64,000 nt of DNA, taken from Xiphophorus maculatus (lineage: Eukaryota > Chordata > Actinopteri > Cyprinodontiformes > Poeciliidae). Below are positions 10,601 to 24,100 of this stretch, one piece after another. The notes beneath the pieces are model-generated. The model searched no databases, had not been told where the DNA came from, and saw only the letters and a program-made list of their open reading frames with translations. The position numbers and the translations under genes were made by a program. The DNA is taken from positions 3,124,975-3,188,974 of the forward strand of contig NC_036457.1 in NCBI RefSeq assembly GCF_002775205.1. Reading direction: 5' to 3'. How positions within the stretch are numbered: position 1 is the stretch's first letter; every line of letters starts with the position of its first letter.

Positions 10601-13600
10601 ACTGTCTCTGTGTCTGATCCCAGTCCCAGAGGAGAACATCGCCACCATGAAGCACGGAGCGCAGGTGGTCAAAGGAGAGCTGAAGTCGGCTCTGCTGGAC
10701 GGAGACACCCAGAACTACGACCTGGACCACGGGTTCTCCAGACACCCCATTGAGGAGGATGGTCGCTCCGGCATCCAGGTCAAACTGGGCCAGCCGTCCA
10801 TCATCAACCACATCCGGCTGCTGCTGTGGGACAGAGACAGCCGGTGAGACGACCTGCATTCCCAAAGGAAATGAAACTCTGGCTGATAACTGTTGCTTTT
10901 AGAAATGTTATGATTTAGTTTATCTAGAACATCTGTTGAGTTAAAGGCGCTGACTGATTTAACTGATTATATCCTCGTTCTAAAGGCATTTAAACCAGCC
11001 TCCAGTAAATCTAACCAGTAGGATATGATATTGTTTCAGGTCGTACTCGTACTACATCGAGGTTTCCATGGATGAGCTGGACTGGGTTCGGGTCATCGAC
11101 CACTCCAAGTACCTCTGCAGATCGTGGCAGAATCTGTACTTCACTCCACGAGTTTGCAGGTAAAATAAACTGTTATTTTCTCCTGGTTCAGTTCCGCTCA
11201 CTGTGGTTAGATCTCAACTCAAACGTTTAGGTTAAAATACCTTTCAGATCTGTTTCATTTCAGCCTCCATTTCTGTTGAAACTAACGTGTGAATAATTCC
11301 AGATATTCGTGCTCAGTGATTTGATTCTCCCTGTAGATGATTTCACTTTCAACCAAGTGTGATAGTCCTGTAAGATGATGAGTTAAACATCTGAAGAAAT
11401 GTGAGGTATAACTCTAAATGGGTTCATATAGCACATATATTATAGTAAAATAACAAAAACAATCAATTTAGGCTTAACTTACATTTTTGTTGTAATTGTA
11501 ATTGAGTTTAATCTTTACTTATCTGGTTTTATGTCATTTCTAACCTGTTAATTCGTTATTTCATAATGTTGTTTAACTGGGAGTCGCGGTGGGAACTGAA
11601 CAGCTGTTTCTAACGTTACCAGGAACTAGCCTCAGTTGTGATGGATGCAAACATGAAACATGATTAGATGACTCATTCATAGCCTTTAAATGCAACATGC
11701 TGCTACAAGCAGTAGCAGCATGTTGCATTTCCTGATTGTTACTTTGATTATATTTTAAGCAGCACCCTCTGACCTGCTGTTAAGACATAAAACTGAAGTA
11801 CAATACTTTTAACTTTGTGTTTAGACACTCAGCTTTGTCATTTTTGCAGTGTAAAATATTTAAATGTGATTTTTTTTTAAGTGAGTTTAAATGCCTTTGA
11901 GTGGTTTTGCGAGCCTGAAACTGGAAATAAAAGTTGTCCTGGTTCCTGCTGCCGCTGCTGCTGTTCAACAGGTCTTTAGAAATACACTAAGGCCTCTAAT
12001 TAAGGGAAGATATGTTTACATGAGTTACCAAACTTTAGCCCATAAAAACAGATTGACTTCATTACGACTGGATGTATAAGAGAGTTCATGTATAAATGTT
12101 TGAGTTTGGACTTTTTCATGCGCAAATGATGAGATCATTATGGTATGATCTCATACCATGTTGTTATCTTATTTATTACACAAAGATGAAGACAAAAAAA
12201 GATTTTTTTCTACAAACTAAATATACCTCAAACCTCTACGTTCATAACAGAGCATGTAAAATCCTTAATTTAAAAATAAATGTGCTTTTGTTTTGCAATG
12301 ACTATATTTTGGCATTTGGAAGTCTAAACTTTTCTCTTATTGTTTGAAAACTTTACAAAGTGATGCAGAGTTGTTAAAATCTCTGTTAAACATGATTTTG
12401 TTCATTGTGTTCATATTTCTACATTGAAAAAGATGCATATGAGCTCATTTTATTTTGAGATGTATCCTGATTCACAGTTGAGACTAAATGTGTTAAAGTG
12501 TTAAATATTTAGAGAAATAAGAAAACAAAACAAGAACATTTTAATATTTTGGAATTTCTATTGTTTAATTTTTTGTTGACAGCTGTTTATCCCACTCAAA
12601 ATAAATTCTTTAGAAACTTCAAGCGGTTTACGTCCTCTCAACGGGCGTAGAAAATTAACAAATGTTGCTCATTCTGTGTACCAAAATGTCTGTGTCATTT
12701 ATTTTAGTCTCCAGATTTTTTTTCGTTTGTTTTCCTGTCTTCAAATTTTGGATGTTTTTCTGGTTTAATGTTTTTTTTTGTGTGTGTGTGTCTACAGATA
12801 TGTTCGCATCGTTGGAACACACAACACTGTCAACAAGGTGTTTCACCTCGTAGCTTTTGAATGCATGTTCACCAACCGTCCATATACGCTGGAGAACGGC
12901 CTTGTGGGTAGGTTTGTGGCTGAAAACTTGCTTTATATTATTAGCTTTCATGCGTTATGACCTTAATGTTCCTCTGTGAAATCATTGGACTTAAATGTCA
13001 CATCCTGTCTCTGAGCTGCTCCCACTGTTCCCAGTTCCCAGTGAGAACGCTGCCACCATCGCAGCCTGTGCCAGTGTGATCGAGGGAGTGAGCCGCAGCA
13101 GAAACGCTCTGCTGAACGGCGACACTCGGAACTACGACTGGGACTCGGGCTACACGTGTCATCAGCTGGGCTCCGGAGCCATTGTCATCCAGCTGGCCCA
13201 GCCCTACTCCATCGGATCCTTAAGGTCTGTAATGGGTCGGGTACCATGTCAGGTTCCACCACCGTGTTGAACGGTTCCACTGTCAGAGACCCACTTTATT
13301 CTACAGTTCCTACGGTAGGAGTAAACAATGCTTTTCTGTTTTTAACTGAAAGTTATCAGGTCAAGATTTTGGGGAAATACAGGTGATTCATGAAACATGA
13401 TTCATTTTTCACTCATTCCTCATGTTCTCGTGCCTCATTTTAATGTCAGTGGTGTAAATTGAAAAGTGAGTGATGTTCATGTAGAGTAAAATCTGCCTTT
13501 CAGGCTTTGAGCTCACGTTTCATTCTGTACGTTAAAGTAAATCTAACTTTACTGATTATGTTTCCCTGTGTTGATCCAGGCTGCTCCTCTGGGACTGTGA

Positions 13601-15121
13601 CGAGCGTTCCTATAGTTACTACATTGAAGTTTCCACCAATCAGCAGCAGTGGACGAAAGTGGTGGATTGCACCAGAGTGGCCTGCCAGTGAGGAACCTCT
13701 CATTCCTAATGCTCCAACTCCTGCCAAACCTCAGCAGGAGTCGAGTTTTATATGAAGCTGTCATGAATTGAAGCTTTTAATGTAACATTAAATCCTAACA
13801 ATTTAACAAAGAGCGAGTAAACGTAAGAATACAGATTTAATCGCTGCATAAAAATTACGTTTGTCAGAATGGCTCAGAGTTTAGTTCTGTCTAAAATTAT
13901 TTGTTTGAACTTTTTTTTTCTTGTTGAAGTTATTTAAAGGGGCGGCATTATGAATTTTCCAGGCACACAGTGCAGTTTTATAGAACAAGCATCTAACTAT
14001 GTTACCTTCAGTTGTTACAAAAATGCTATGCACATCAAATATGACCTAAAAAATGACTTTGTAATTTAATGAATTGAATTGGGCCAGGGACCTTGGCCAA
14101 TGTAGACCAAAGATTCACAATGCTCACAGTAACATAGCACCTCTATAGTCCCACCAGCAGAGGGCGTCTCCACAGGATTGTGCCATGCTTGGTGGCCAAT
14201 TCGGTTAATTTCTTTTGTTCTAAATGACAAACTAGAATCATACTAAACCTAACAAACAGGGTTCTTCAGTAGAATGTTGTAGTGATGTCATTTCCTCCCA
14301 AACTGCAACCATTAGAGGTTTTCTGGTCACACACATCACTCCAGTCATTAGTCACTACAGGCTGAAAGTTTTAAACACATCAAAAAATAAGAAATGTTCT
14401 GAATGTTTCCATAGCTGGATGATCGTCTCTGTTCTGAAGTCGATAAAACACAAAACTAGAAAGATCCCAGGATGTTTTGCAACTATCATTAAATGGTGGC
14501 TGCCATCTTCTTGGGAAGTGAAATGTGCTGAGAGATTTGGTTATATAGAGCAGCAATCAAAGTTTTTTTCTAGGTTTTTCCTGAACTGGATGATTTTCTT
14601 CAAATATAAATGAAAGTAATCATATTTGTGATCTGTTGACTCAATCCTGAAGTAGGACAGTTTAAAATTTATTTTAATATTTGTTGCAGATCGTGGCAGA
14701 CTCTGAAGTTTGAGAATCAGCCTGCTTCCTTCGTCCGTATCGTTGGGACCCATAACACTGCTAACGAGGTACCTGAGCAGCTGAAAATCTGCTTTCTTTA
14801 ACATTTTAGAGAATTATTCTGTTCTCCCTGTGTCTGGGAGATTTAAACTGAGATCTAGTTTAAATCTGAACTAGATCTCAGGATGTTTGCTGTGTTTTGA
14901 CCTCTGTCTGAACGTCTCTGCAGGTTTTCCACTGCGTCCACTTCGAGTGTCCCGCCCAGCTGGACATGAAGGTAGCTGAGGGCAGTTCGCTTTCGGATTT
15001 GTTTGATTCTGGTGCCGCCAACCAGCAGCAGCGACTTCAGCAACCTTCACGCACACACAGCCTGATGCCCACCCAGCCTTCCTCCTCCTCTCCATCCTCT
15101 TCCTCACAGTTCCACCATTAA
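7631..15121 (+). CDS. btbd9: BTB/POZ domain-containing protein 9
   Basis: Ten coding exons: 7631-7815, 9059-9422, 10282-10549, 10624-10843, 11040-11159, 12798-12907, 13035-13224, 13580-13687, 14690-14768 and 14924-15121. They total 1842 nt, or 613 residues, against 612 in human as I recall it. The start MSNSHPLRPL is shared with mammalian BTBD9. Domains: BTB/POZ at about 35-130 (SDVTFVVEGKRFPAHRVILA), BACK at about 140-240, and two discoidin (F5/8C)-like domains at about 283-413 and 430-558, each ending in a similar block (RIVGTHNTVNKVFH and RIVGTHNTANEVFH), a visible internal duplication. The C-terminus is a Ser/Gln-rich tail ending SSSSQFHH. The family acts as a cullin-3 substrate adaptor and is linked to iron handling, dopamine signalling and sleep or restless-legs phenotypes. 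The intron at 10550-10623 is only 74 bp, while other introns carry repeats. Confidence 0.96.
8131..8500. repeat. Interspersed repeat, LINE 3'-end-like, copy 1
   Basis: Located in btbd9 intron 1. It shares a series of blocks with 29605-29975 in the same order: ATCATCCAAGGAT, CCAGTAGCAGTCAGTCTT, CTGACTGAAG, TGACATGCTAA and GGCTAGC. The opening 'aacccaaaggaaaattt' and later 'attatccatcatgacagatgg' resemble the 3' ends of L2/CR1-type fish LINEs. The family assignment is from memory. Confidence 0.6.
9661..10230 (+). repeat. Interspersed repeat, hAT-like non-autonomous element, copy 1
   Basis: Located in btbd9 intron 2. It shares ordered blocks with 42540-42965: TTGTAGCAAAGGAT, TGCTTGACTTAGCATCAGTA, TTTGAACCAGGTGA and TGCTGGGTAGAACA or close variants. 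The end 'attgtttcagctcttca' and repeated 'attaatcaatt' blocks resemble widespread fish hAT-type MITEs. No intact transposase is seen. Confidence 0.65.
11160..12797 (+). other. btbd9: btbd9 intron 5
   Basis: AT-rich intron without supported exons. It contains a perfect 19-bp hairpin (11688-11730) and a smaller 10-bp one (12129-12154). It ends in a T- and TG-rich tract before the acceptor TCTACAG at 12797. Confidence 0.6.
11688..11730. repeat. Perfect 19-bp inverted repeat (hairpin)
   Basis: Arm AAATGCAACATGCTGCTAC (11688-11706) pairs exactly with 11712-11730 around a 5-nt loop (AAGCA). The stem is too short for a typical pre-miRNA hairpin. Confidence 0.85.
13940..14180. repeat. Probable interspersed repeat in btbd9 intron 8
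   Basis: The motif 'aaaggggcggcattatg' followed by about 200 bp ending in 'cagagggcgtctccac' resembles a common teleost interspersed repeat as I remember it. There is no second copy in the window to prove it. Confidence 0.3.
14848..14881. repeat. Perfect 13-bp inverted repeat in btbd9 intron 9
   Basis: CTGAGATCTAGTT (14848-14860) pairs exactly with 14869-14881, with an 8-nt loop. It lies about 40 bp before the last-exon acceptor, so it could fold close to the branch-point region. Confidence 0.8.
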
Positions 15122-17640
15122 AAGCTCTCAGACCTCCAAATGCCATTTTGCACAGCTTTCACCATCCAGACTGCACTGCTCTGATGCTGCTAAAGTCCAT
15201 TGTCTCGTTGTTCCAGTCCATCATCCCTCTGTCATGTGTGCAGCAGTAGAAACCTGTGTATCTGTGGCAGCATACTTTATTTATATCTCCTGTCTTCCCA
15301 GTTTTCTGACTGAAATATGGTTTAAATGTACTGACATGTACGTTTTATGAAGGTACTTTTTAATCCTTTCAGAATCTTGAAGTCCGATTTATTATTATTT
15401 TTTCTTTAACGACGAGGCAAACACTGACATGATTATGCCGTACTACTAAAAAAAGCAGTCAGACCAGGTAGGGAAGGGAACAGCGACGTGAATTTGATAA
15501 ATTCATACTAATACCTTTGAAGAACAAAAAGGATTCAATCCTTATCAAGCTATTTTTTAGGAATTTGTCTTAAAAAAACAGATCCAACTGACTTTTCTTA
15601 CCATAAACATAACAGAGTTGCAATCATATATTTTTTAAAGTTTGAAAGCTCATTCTTAAATAAACCCACCAGAGCAGGGAAGTAAAAGCATCTTGTTGCT
15701 TTTTAGGTGCAAATAAAACTTATTAGTGTTATGCATTTACATATTGAGTAATAACTGAGAATTTGAATATCAGGCTTTCGTACGCTAAACGAGGCAGATG
15801 CTGATATCTGGTGCCACTTTTGATAAGAATTCACACCATAGATGAATGTTATAAGCATTTAAGTTGCTTAATATAAATAATTGAGGGTTAAGTTTGCATA
15901 AAGACATAAATCAGGGCTCAGAGCTCGGACCAAATTAACATGCACTATGGCTGCCTGATGTGAAGAGTTGGAAATATAAGCAGCTGCTGTTTGCACTTTA
16001 TTTTAGGACACAGAAATAAAGTTTGCAGATTGGATTTACTGACTGAATTACAGCTCTAGAGTTCTGATTGGGTGTCTTTCTATTTGTAAGAACAATTAAT
16101 TTAAACTCTTAGTGGTTTCTGGGGGATGTAGTAAGATTTTCTGTTTGAGGTTTTTATTTAAATAAGCTGTTTTGTGTTTATTTTTTTCTTGTGTGCATTC
16201 AAGTTTTGCACTTTTGAGTTTAAAGAAATCTTATTAGATTTGTTCAGTGTTGTATTATGAGAAATAAGATAATTAGCTCAATTGTTTTCTCTCTTATCAC
16301 CTCCTCTTTGCAGTGTATAAGATTGATTAGCTGGTTAAAGTCTTCCTCACTAACTAAACAAAATAGGGCTGTTTATGTTATGATAGAGATGATATCCCAT
16401 AGCTTTATGAATTTTCCTAGTTTAGCTTTTTGCATATATTATTTTTGATCAGTGATGCTGATTGTGTTTCTGCACTCATTGTTCTACAAACTGCTTCTCA
16501 GTAATGTGATTTTTAATTTTTGGAGATCAACTAACAATGCTAGTTGTGATTTCTGTGAAGGGGTCCCACTGATGTGCCCGTGTGGAAAGCTGCTGTTAGC
16601 CGTTAGCTGCTGTAAGTGACGTCTTTCATACAGGCGATGCAGTGACCTCGATCTCCTGAGTCCTCAAAGCTTCTGTTACAGAACAAGCTGTGCTGATTGA
16701 TTAGTAACTATGTGTTCATCATGCTTTAGGCACTAATGCTCTGTTAGCTCATTAGACAACGTTGATGCTACCTACTGAGAGGTTGTTGTTGTCATTAAAC
16801 TTTTAATAATCTTTGATTTTGAAACTTGAATGGCTCACTGTGACATTTTCTTTAAAATGGGTATTGGAACAGTTTTTATTTCATTTTTAAATTGTGCACC
16901 ACATTTTGGGCCCACATGGGTCCCACTTTTTACCCAGAGGAATCCTGCATCAAGACAACTAACGTGTAACCATTGTGAAATCTCCAGATGTCTGCCCATT
17001 CCCTGCTTCCATGGGTCCTGTGTTGCAAGTGTTGGTTGAACACAACTGATAAGATGGGTGAGAGTTTTGGATGTAGCAACAATCCTGAAATCCTACTTTT
17101 GCAAAGTGAAGTTAGTAACACATTTACAAATAGCAGTAAATAAATGTATTATCTACCATTTCTTTCTATCTTTGGCAGCATGAAGGTTTAACGACAACAT
17201 CTATATTCCCACCTAATTCATTGCAGTAGTTTCACTTGGAAAAAGTCAGATATTCCATTCTATCTTACATTTTTCTCCCTGGTTTTTGCAGAAGAACATT
17301 TAAAAGGGATTTTAAAAACTTTTTTTAACCCATTTAACCACACAAAGTACATCAAACTCTTATTTTTAAAATATAAATGTTAAATTTGTTTGATTTAGTT
17401 GATTAAAACCTTCTGTCTGAGCTTTACTCAGGTAAACAGATTACAGCAAAGCCAATAATCGCCACTAGGCCGACCTATTCACAGTCTCGCCTTATTTTAA
17501 CGTCAGCTGCCATAAAAAAGTAAAATATTTTAATTTATTTCCTACTCAGTTCAGTTTTATCGTGTAATTTTAAGTTTTTTGCTTCATTCTGCTTTTGTCT
17601 CGTCAGTCAATATTGACATTTCTGGTTTGATGGACGCGTT
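15122..17640. other. btbd9 3' UTR and btbd9-zfand3 spacer
   Basis: AT-rich, with no supported gene. Small open frames at 16257-16448 and 16830-17039 lack domains, splice context and codon bias. Base composition turns GC-richer from about 17.6 kb at the zfand3 promoter. Confidence 0.6.
16015..16020 (+). terminator. btbd9: Probable btbd9 poly(A) signal
   Basis: AATAAA about 0.9 kb after the stop. Other AATAAA hexamers upstream, around 15659 and 15712, could give shorter 3' UTRs. Confidence 0.4.
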
Positions 17641-18145
17641 TCCGGCCTAACTCAACGTACCAGCGACGTGTGAATGGGGGTGGTCCTGCGCCGCCGTGAG
17701 GGGAAGGCCTTGGTCTATTTATTTTTTCTTTCTTTTATCTCACCCTCCCACCTATTTAACGTCGCCATAATTGTGTTTTATCTGTTTCTCCGGACGGCTG
17801 GTGGTCATTTCCCGTTTTTCGGTGCGGTGTAAAGCACCGGGACTCCCCCCATTTCTCTTTCCGCTCGCCGATCGAAACGTCCGAATGTCCAGCTGATTGC
17901 TTTGAGTACCGTTCAATTATTCCACTTCAAACCGAGCCGTTTGTTCTTCCCAACGGCCGAAACGGACCACCTTCACCGCCCTTCCTCCTCGGATTGTGGA
18001 CTTTAACGGAAGCTAACATTCTTCCTTTGTTTTGTTTTGTTTCTTTTGGTTGTTGGACCGTTTTCCTCGTTCAAGGACCAGGCCCCGGACTCATCCCCGG
18101 CCTTGCGTTTCCATACTGGGGCTTTTTGGGGGCTTGTTGGAAGTC
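17641..18145 (+). promoter_or_regulatory. zfand3: zfand3 promoter and 5' UTR
   Basis: A CpG-richer block directly precedes the zfand3 start codon, including GCGCCGCCGTGAGG around 17690 and several CCG/CGG clusters to 18000. No TATA box is obvious. This fits a CpG-type housekeeping promoter. The transcription start is not resolved. Confidence 0.45.
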
Positions 18146-21100
18146 ATGGGAGACACAAGTGAACGGAGCAAAGCTTCCTCTCTACCTCCCCGGTGTCCCT
18201 GCGGATTTTGGGGGTAAGTTTTTGAGCCGGTATAAACTAGATTAAACCCTCTATCTATAACTGAAAAGTAAATCCGGATGAAATGTTCTCAGCGGGTTCA
18301 AACCCATTGTTGTTGTTCTATCGAGCAGGCCGAGGGTGGGGGGTTGGGAAGTTGGCTAATAAATACACCTTATCGCCTTTAAAACAACTACATTTAATTA
18401 CATGTATAGATACATGATGGATAAATGTAATTCCGGTGGTGGGTTTTGTTTTTCGCTTTAAAAAGATGGTGTTTTAAATCCGTTCGTGAAGCCAGGAGAT
18501 GACGTACCCGAGAGAGAAAATGATTTATTGCCAGCAGGTTTCTTTTAAACGTGCCATTTTGTCTTTAATCCTTGAAAAGAAATATAAATAAAAACTACTA
18601 ACAGGTGCTTTTGCATATATTGTAAACAATTCCTTCATTCAAAAAAGCCTTTAAGCATATTCAACCGTTTTTACAGTCGGTTTTGTCAAACTAGTGGATG
18701 TGTGTTGCATACCGGATGTGATTCACTTATGTCTGCTGTGTTGCCCCATAGGAGAAATGACTTCATATGATCTTTAATCTATTCAACAGCGACACAAACG
18801 ACTGTCAGTTTGTTTCTCTCCACCATTATGCTACTCATTGGATAGAAACAGAGTGTTCTCAGCTTATCTCTGTTTCATTACTGGACACTCACCGTTTTAT
18901 CCCTGATTAATGGAGGCCACCTTCAGACAGGAAGATACTCCCATGTTTTCTGTCATATGACTTGTCATTTGGGAAGCAGCCACCCCTCACCCATTTGCCC
19001 TGTACTCTGGGTGTAGTTGGCAAACCTGAGCCCACCTGTCAATGTCAAGTGACCCAGATGGTACCTTTGAGTGTTAATGACTCTGGCTGCCTCCACTCAG
19101 AATAACACCTGCCTGGAGCCGCAGGCCGGCCTGACCCACCTAACCTTCTGGCTGCATTCAGCTCCGAACAGGACCTTCCTTACAGGAATGGATGTTAACC
19201 TTTAACGTTGTCTAAAAAAAAAACCAACTGTTTAATTTTAGATCCTGTTGAGCAGCTTTCAGCTTCTAAATGGACCAATTCCTCTCTGTTATTGGCCCTT
19301 CTTCCTGTTGTAGCTCATGAAAATCACATTTTGAGATAATTTTTTTAACTAAGTCATTCTCAGTTATTAATTTAGCATTTAAGGCATTAAAAATCCATAA
19401 ACGCTGGTGTAGACTTCCTTCTCAATTTATGACCTTTTATCTTGATTTTAAAAAAGTGTTTTTGAATATTGTCACTTACTATCATCTTTTGGACAGTTTG
19501 AACATGTGCCAGATATGTGTATTTTACTATTGTTGAATCTAAGTAAAGATAATCAGTGTATCATTGTAACCAGTATTATGAGTCAGTCCTACTGATCTGT
19601 TTCTTAAAGTATAAGAATTCACAAATCCTGATTTAAAATTTCACTTTTCGTTTTAAGTCTGAGCTTCTGGTTCCAGTATTTCTATTGAAACAAAATGTTT
19701 TGTGTGAACTTTGGTTTAATTTCAACAAATAAATAAAATATATTTATGGGTAAGAACTTTAATTATGTGGTCTCAAAATAGGAACTCCAAGGTGTGAAGA
19801 CGACGACTCTGAGTGTTTAAAATAGTTTTCATTCCAGTCTGAACTTTACTGGCGGAGCCTCTCAGGCCAAGTTTGGATCAGATTTTAATCTTGATGAAAC
19901 AAATATTGAAATAAAACAATCATCACCCTGTTAAAGAGCAGAAATGTTTTCCTACTACTCATCCTGCAGCATTAGTGCCATAACTTCTGTAGGAAGAACA
20001 ATGATGGGAAAATCCCATGAAGTTTTAGTTTGTGTCCCATTGACAAGAGCGACAGGTGACAGAAACGCCTCAGTGTTGTCATGGAGACTAACGAGGGGTC
20101 CAGAACGGGGCGGAAGCAGATGAAGGTTCAACATTGGAGGAAAACCAGAACAGAGCAGATGTTCTTCTAAGAACAGCCATCATTTTAACAACACAGCTTT
20201 TAACGCTGATTCATAGTTCAGTCGGGACATCAGAATAACTGAAAACACGTAGAAGGCAGATTTAAAAGGTGGACATTTACATCTGTCTTCATTAACGCAG
20301 TCAGCCAGTGGATTGAAATGAAGCAACAATAACTGTGACATAATTAGTTGAATCCAGCCATAAGGATATCTGGTGTAACAGCAGTTTTCTGTTTCTGTTT
20401 GTCTTTGCTCAACTGGGACTTGAAGGAGCAGTTTCCAAAATAATGTTAAAGTAAATGAAGCTTCCTGGCTATAGAGGTTATGAAAGCTGTTATATTTCAC
20501 TCAGGATGTGAGATAACTGTCATCTGAGATGTTGAAAATGGGCTTAATCTTACTGGCTTTTATTTATGAAAGAGGAAGGTAGTTTTTTAGTCCCATTTAT
20601 TATCTTGCTGTGAATGAACATATTAAAAAAACATAACTTTGTGTTTTATCTTGTGTATAATTTAGCTTTTCCACATTCTGAAACAGACTCTGGATGTCTG
20701 AGCTGTTGAATAACTGTTACTGTTTTATCTGTTCTTACAGGTCCAGTAAAACCATGAACTTATGCTCTAAATGTTTTGCTGGTGAGTCTTTCTAACAGCT
20801 TTATTTGTTCCAGATTGTTCTTGCATTTTATTACTTGGTAACTGTTTCAGTACAGTAATGGTAGAGAACAGCAGGTGGCAGGAAACTGTGAAGCAGATCT
20901 AAGAAGTACAGTTTGTAGGCTGGAAAAACAATTTCTCATAAAAAATAATGAATTTAACTTAATTAGTATCTTAGATTTTCTCCTTCCATTTAGTAAGGTT
21001 GACTTGTTATGCAGGCTTTCTTAGGCCTTAGACACGAGAACTTTTAATATATTTAGACAACAAAGTTTAGTTACCCAAGGGTGTTGAAAGTGAGGCTCGG

Positions 21101-24100
21101 GGGCCATTTTTAGGCCCTACACTGATCTTGTGTGGCCTCGACGACCACAATTCAAGAATATTTTTAAAGAAATTGGAACAAAACTATGACTTTTACAATC
21201 TACTTACGAAAATGTCAGCTAACACAAAGTGATCATATTTTCCAAGCTCTATGCCTTCATTTCCAGTTTCATGCTAAATAGGGCCAAATCTACGCATTGA
21301 TTATTACGTTAAAGAAACAAATTAGCTTTTAATTTCAATATCTGAACTTGGCTAAATTCAGCAAGTGCTTCCAAATGAAGACTGGCCTAAAGCCTGTTTT
21401 ATTATTGCTGAGAACTGATAAAATAATTTCTCAGTTTTCTTCAGTTGAGCCCAGAATAATAAGCAAACTGGTTTCCTTTCTTTTAACAAGAAAATTGTGC
21501 AAAAAACATTTGAAGTGTTGGGTCTATGATTGCATTTCTAGAAAATGATGATTGATTTCTTTATTTGTTTAATTAAAACAGTTCACACTTAGTTTAGTGT
21601 TGAAAAGTAAAAATAAAATAAATAAATTTAGTTTTTAAAACTTATACTTTTCTGGTAAGACTTTTGAGTTGAAGATTTTGTCTAAAAGTTTGGACACCCC
21701 TTCTCTAACCTGACTTCTAACCCCAAACACGTCAAACGTGACACCAATGGTGTATGGTAAAGTTCGTCTTGTTTTTTATTAGTTTTAAACTCCAACATGA
21801 CGCTCAACTTGGTCATCTCTCCACACTAAAGCCTCCACTCATTCTGTGACGTTTGCCTTTTTTCCTGTTTACCGCTAACATTGTGTGGAAGCTGTATACA
21901 CATACACCATACTCCAGGTTTAGCACCACCTACAGGTGTGGAGGAGTAAAAGCAGTGTTTTTTGGCCGCTTGTAAACATTTCCACCTGGGCGGGGCCTTA
22001 ATGATGTTTTACTGATATGAAGCAGTTCCTAAATGAATCAGTTGATGTTGCAGCCATCCCCAAGCTGCACAGAAAATGTTGGTTTCTCTTCCTCAAACCT
22101 TTGTTATATTTAATCTTTCTCTACAAACTGAAATCAGTAAAAACCGTTGAGATAAAAATAACTTCCATGTAAATGACCCTGTCCTCAAGCTTTCTCCTGC
22201 TTTTTTTGCATGCAGTGGACCTGATTACATTAAGATATTTCTGCTGAGTACTAATATTTGCTTTAAAACCTTCTCAACTGCATATCTAAGTTTAACTTAA
22301 ATATGTAGAATAATTTAATATCTAAAATAAAACTAGTTAGTTCCTCCTTCTACATGTTTCTGTTTGGAGTTTAGTTTCTCTCCAGTGGTTAGCACGAACA
22401 CTTGTTGCTTAACTACAGTCGCCACAATTTACTGCAGAGATTCAAATCCCTGAATGCGGCAGGTGAGTGCATGTTGGGTGCGTTGCATCGTTGCTTTGCG
22501 GCGGTGCTTTCAGGTCCCCTATGACGGCTGCAGCAGAGCTGATTAAACGACAGATTCCTGTTTTCAAGGTTTTTCTCTGTCATCCCAACCCAAAGCCAAT
22601 CCAGCTGAAGGGAGATGTTGAGTCATAGATCAGTTGATTGAAGAAAAGCTGAAAATATTTCCTTGATAATGAAATGTGACTCATGTAGGTTATTTTAAAA
22701 CTGGTTTGAAAAGTACCGGACTCCTCCTGTGGTTTCTGGGTTTCTCCGGTTATAAAGTTGTTTTTAGATTTTCTTTCATTTCCCGGGCAGAGAAAATCTC
22801 CAGTTAAAGTTTAAACATGCTAAGAAATGCATGAAGTTTTCTCTAGTCTGGCTGTGGTGGATGGATGGAGGATGCACTGCAGCCCCGTCTGTGTCCATGG
22901 CAACCAGTGGGCACTGCAGACAGAGGACCTAAGGGCCCGACTCTGAGGCTCCCACCAGAGACAGCGCTGCTGCTCAGAATAGACCCAATACACACCAGTT
23001 GGAGCCGAGCAGAAGTGGGTTGTTGCAGACCAGCAGCCACTCTGAGCTTCAGTAACCAGGCTGGAAACAATACCTGCAGGCTTCAGGAGAGTCTGAGGCC
23101 AAGCTCTGGTTTCCAAGGTGACCAAACGGTTTTTCTACCGGCCTGGAAGTAACTTGGACTTAAGGAAAACTATTTTGTTCCACCTGGAAATCTAAACTGA
23201 AGTGTAGAGATGCACTGTTCAATGTCGATGTGTTACGTCTTGTTTGAATTGCTGACATACGATGAAAACTGAATTATGAAGTCGACATTTTAAAAATTCA
23301 TTAGCTTCTTAAACCTCCAGCACCGTCACTGTTAACATGGGTAGCATTATTAAAACAACAGTATTTATGGATATTCCCTTATCTTGACTCATCTCCAACT
23401 TTCTCAAATGAAAGATTTTTCAGAACAAAATTTTAAACCTTAAAAGAATAAATCAATCTTTACTGCAAACAGCCTTCCTGTTATCTATTAAACTCTCTAT
23501 TGAAGCTTGAATGAGCTGCAGACATGTCCTGACACGTTTCCTTTTAAATGGTTTCTTCCATTGTTTCCTCCAGTGTTGCCAGACTGGGCTGGTATCCCCC
23601 CATTGGGCCGGTTGTTGAAATTGCTGCTTTTCACAACATTTGTTGTTTTTAGAAAATGTTTAAAGGAAAATTCTATCAAGACAGTTGTCATCACGTTGCA
23701 GAAAAGCACATTTGCGTGCATATTCTTTCACTCATTTTATTAATTCATTTTGAAATGCCTATAGTGTGTCAAACGTGACATCATCAATGATTAATAATAA
23801 TTGGTTAATAAAGCGTTATCATGTTGTAAAACATAAATAAAGTTTAATTTGAAAGGGCAAAAAACACAAGTAGTATTGTCATGAATTGAAAATGTCTAAC
23901 TTTTAGTCGTCTTCACTCAGTAACAACATCTGCACTTAAGAGAGTTGTTCCTGTCACCTAGGTGACTTTAAATACGACTCATTCACTGACCGGTAAAATA
24001 TCAGGTTTTTGAGTTTTCAACTTTCCAATAAAACTGAAGAACAATTAAATCTGATCACTTTCTCTGTTTATCTGTAGTTAATTGGTTTTGTTTACCAAGA

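Noticed and set aside
11688-11730. Hairpin considered as a microRNA precursor
   Set aside because: The stem is only 19 bp with a 5-nt loop and no lower stem. A pre-miRNA normally needs about 30 bp or more of stem.
22820-23152. GC-rich patch with open frames of 95-101 codons on both strands
   Set aside because: Neither translation shows a known domain, and zfand3 splicing skips it with clean phases. It may be an old repeat or element, but a gene is not supported.
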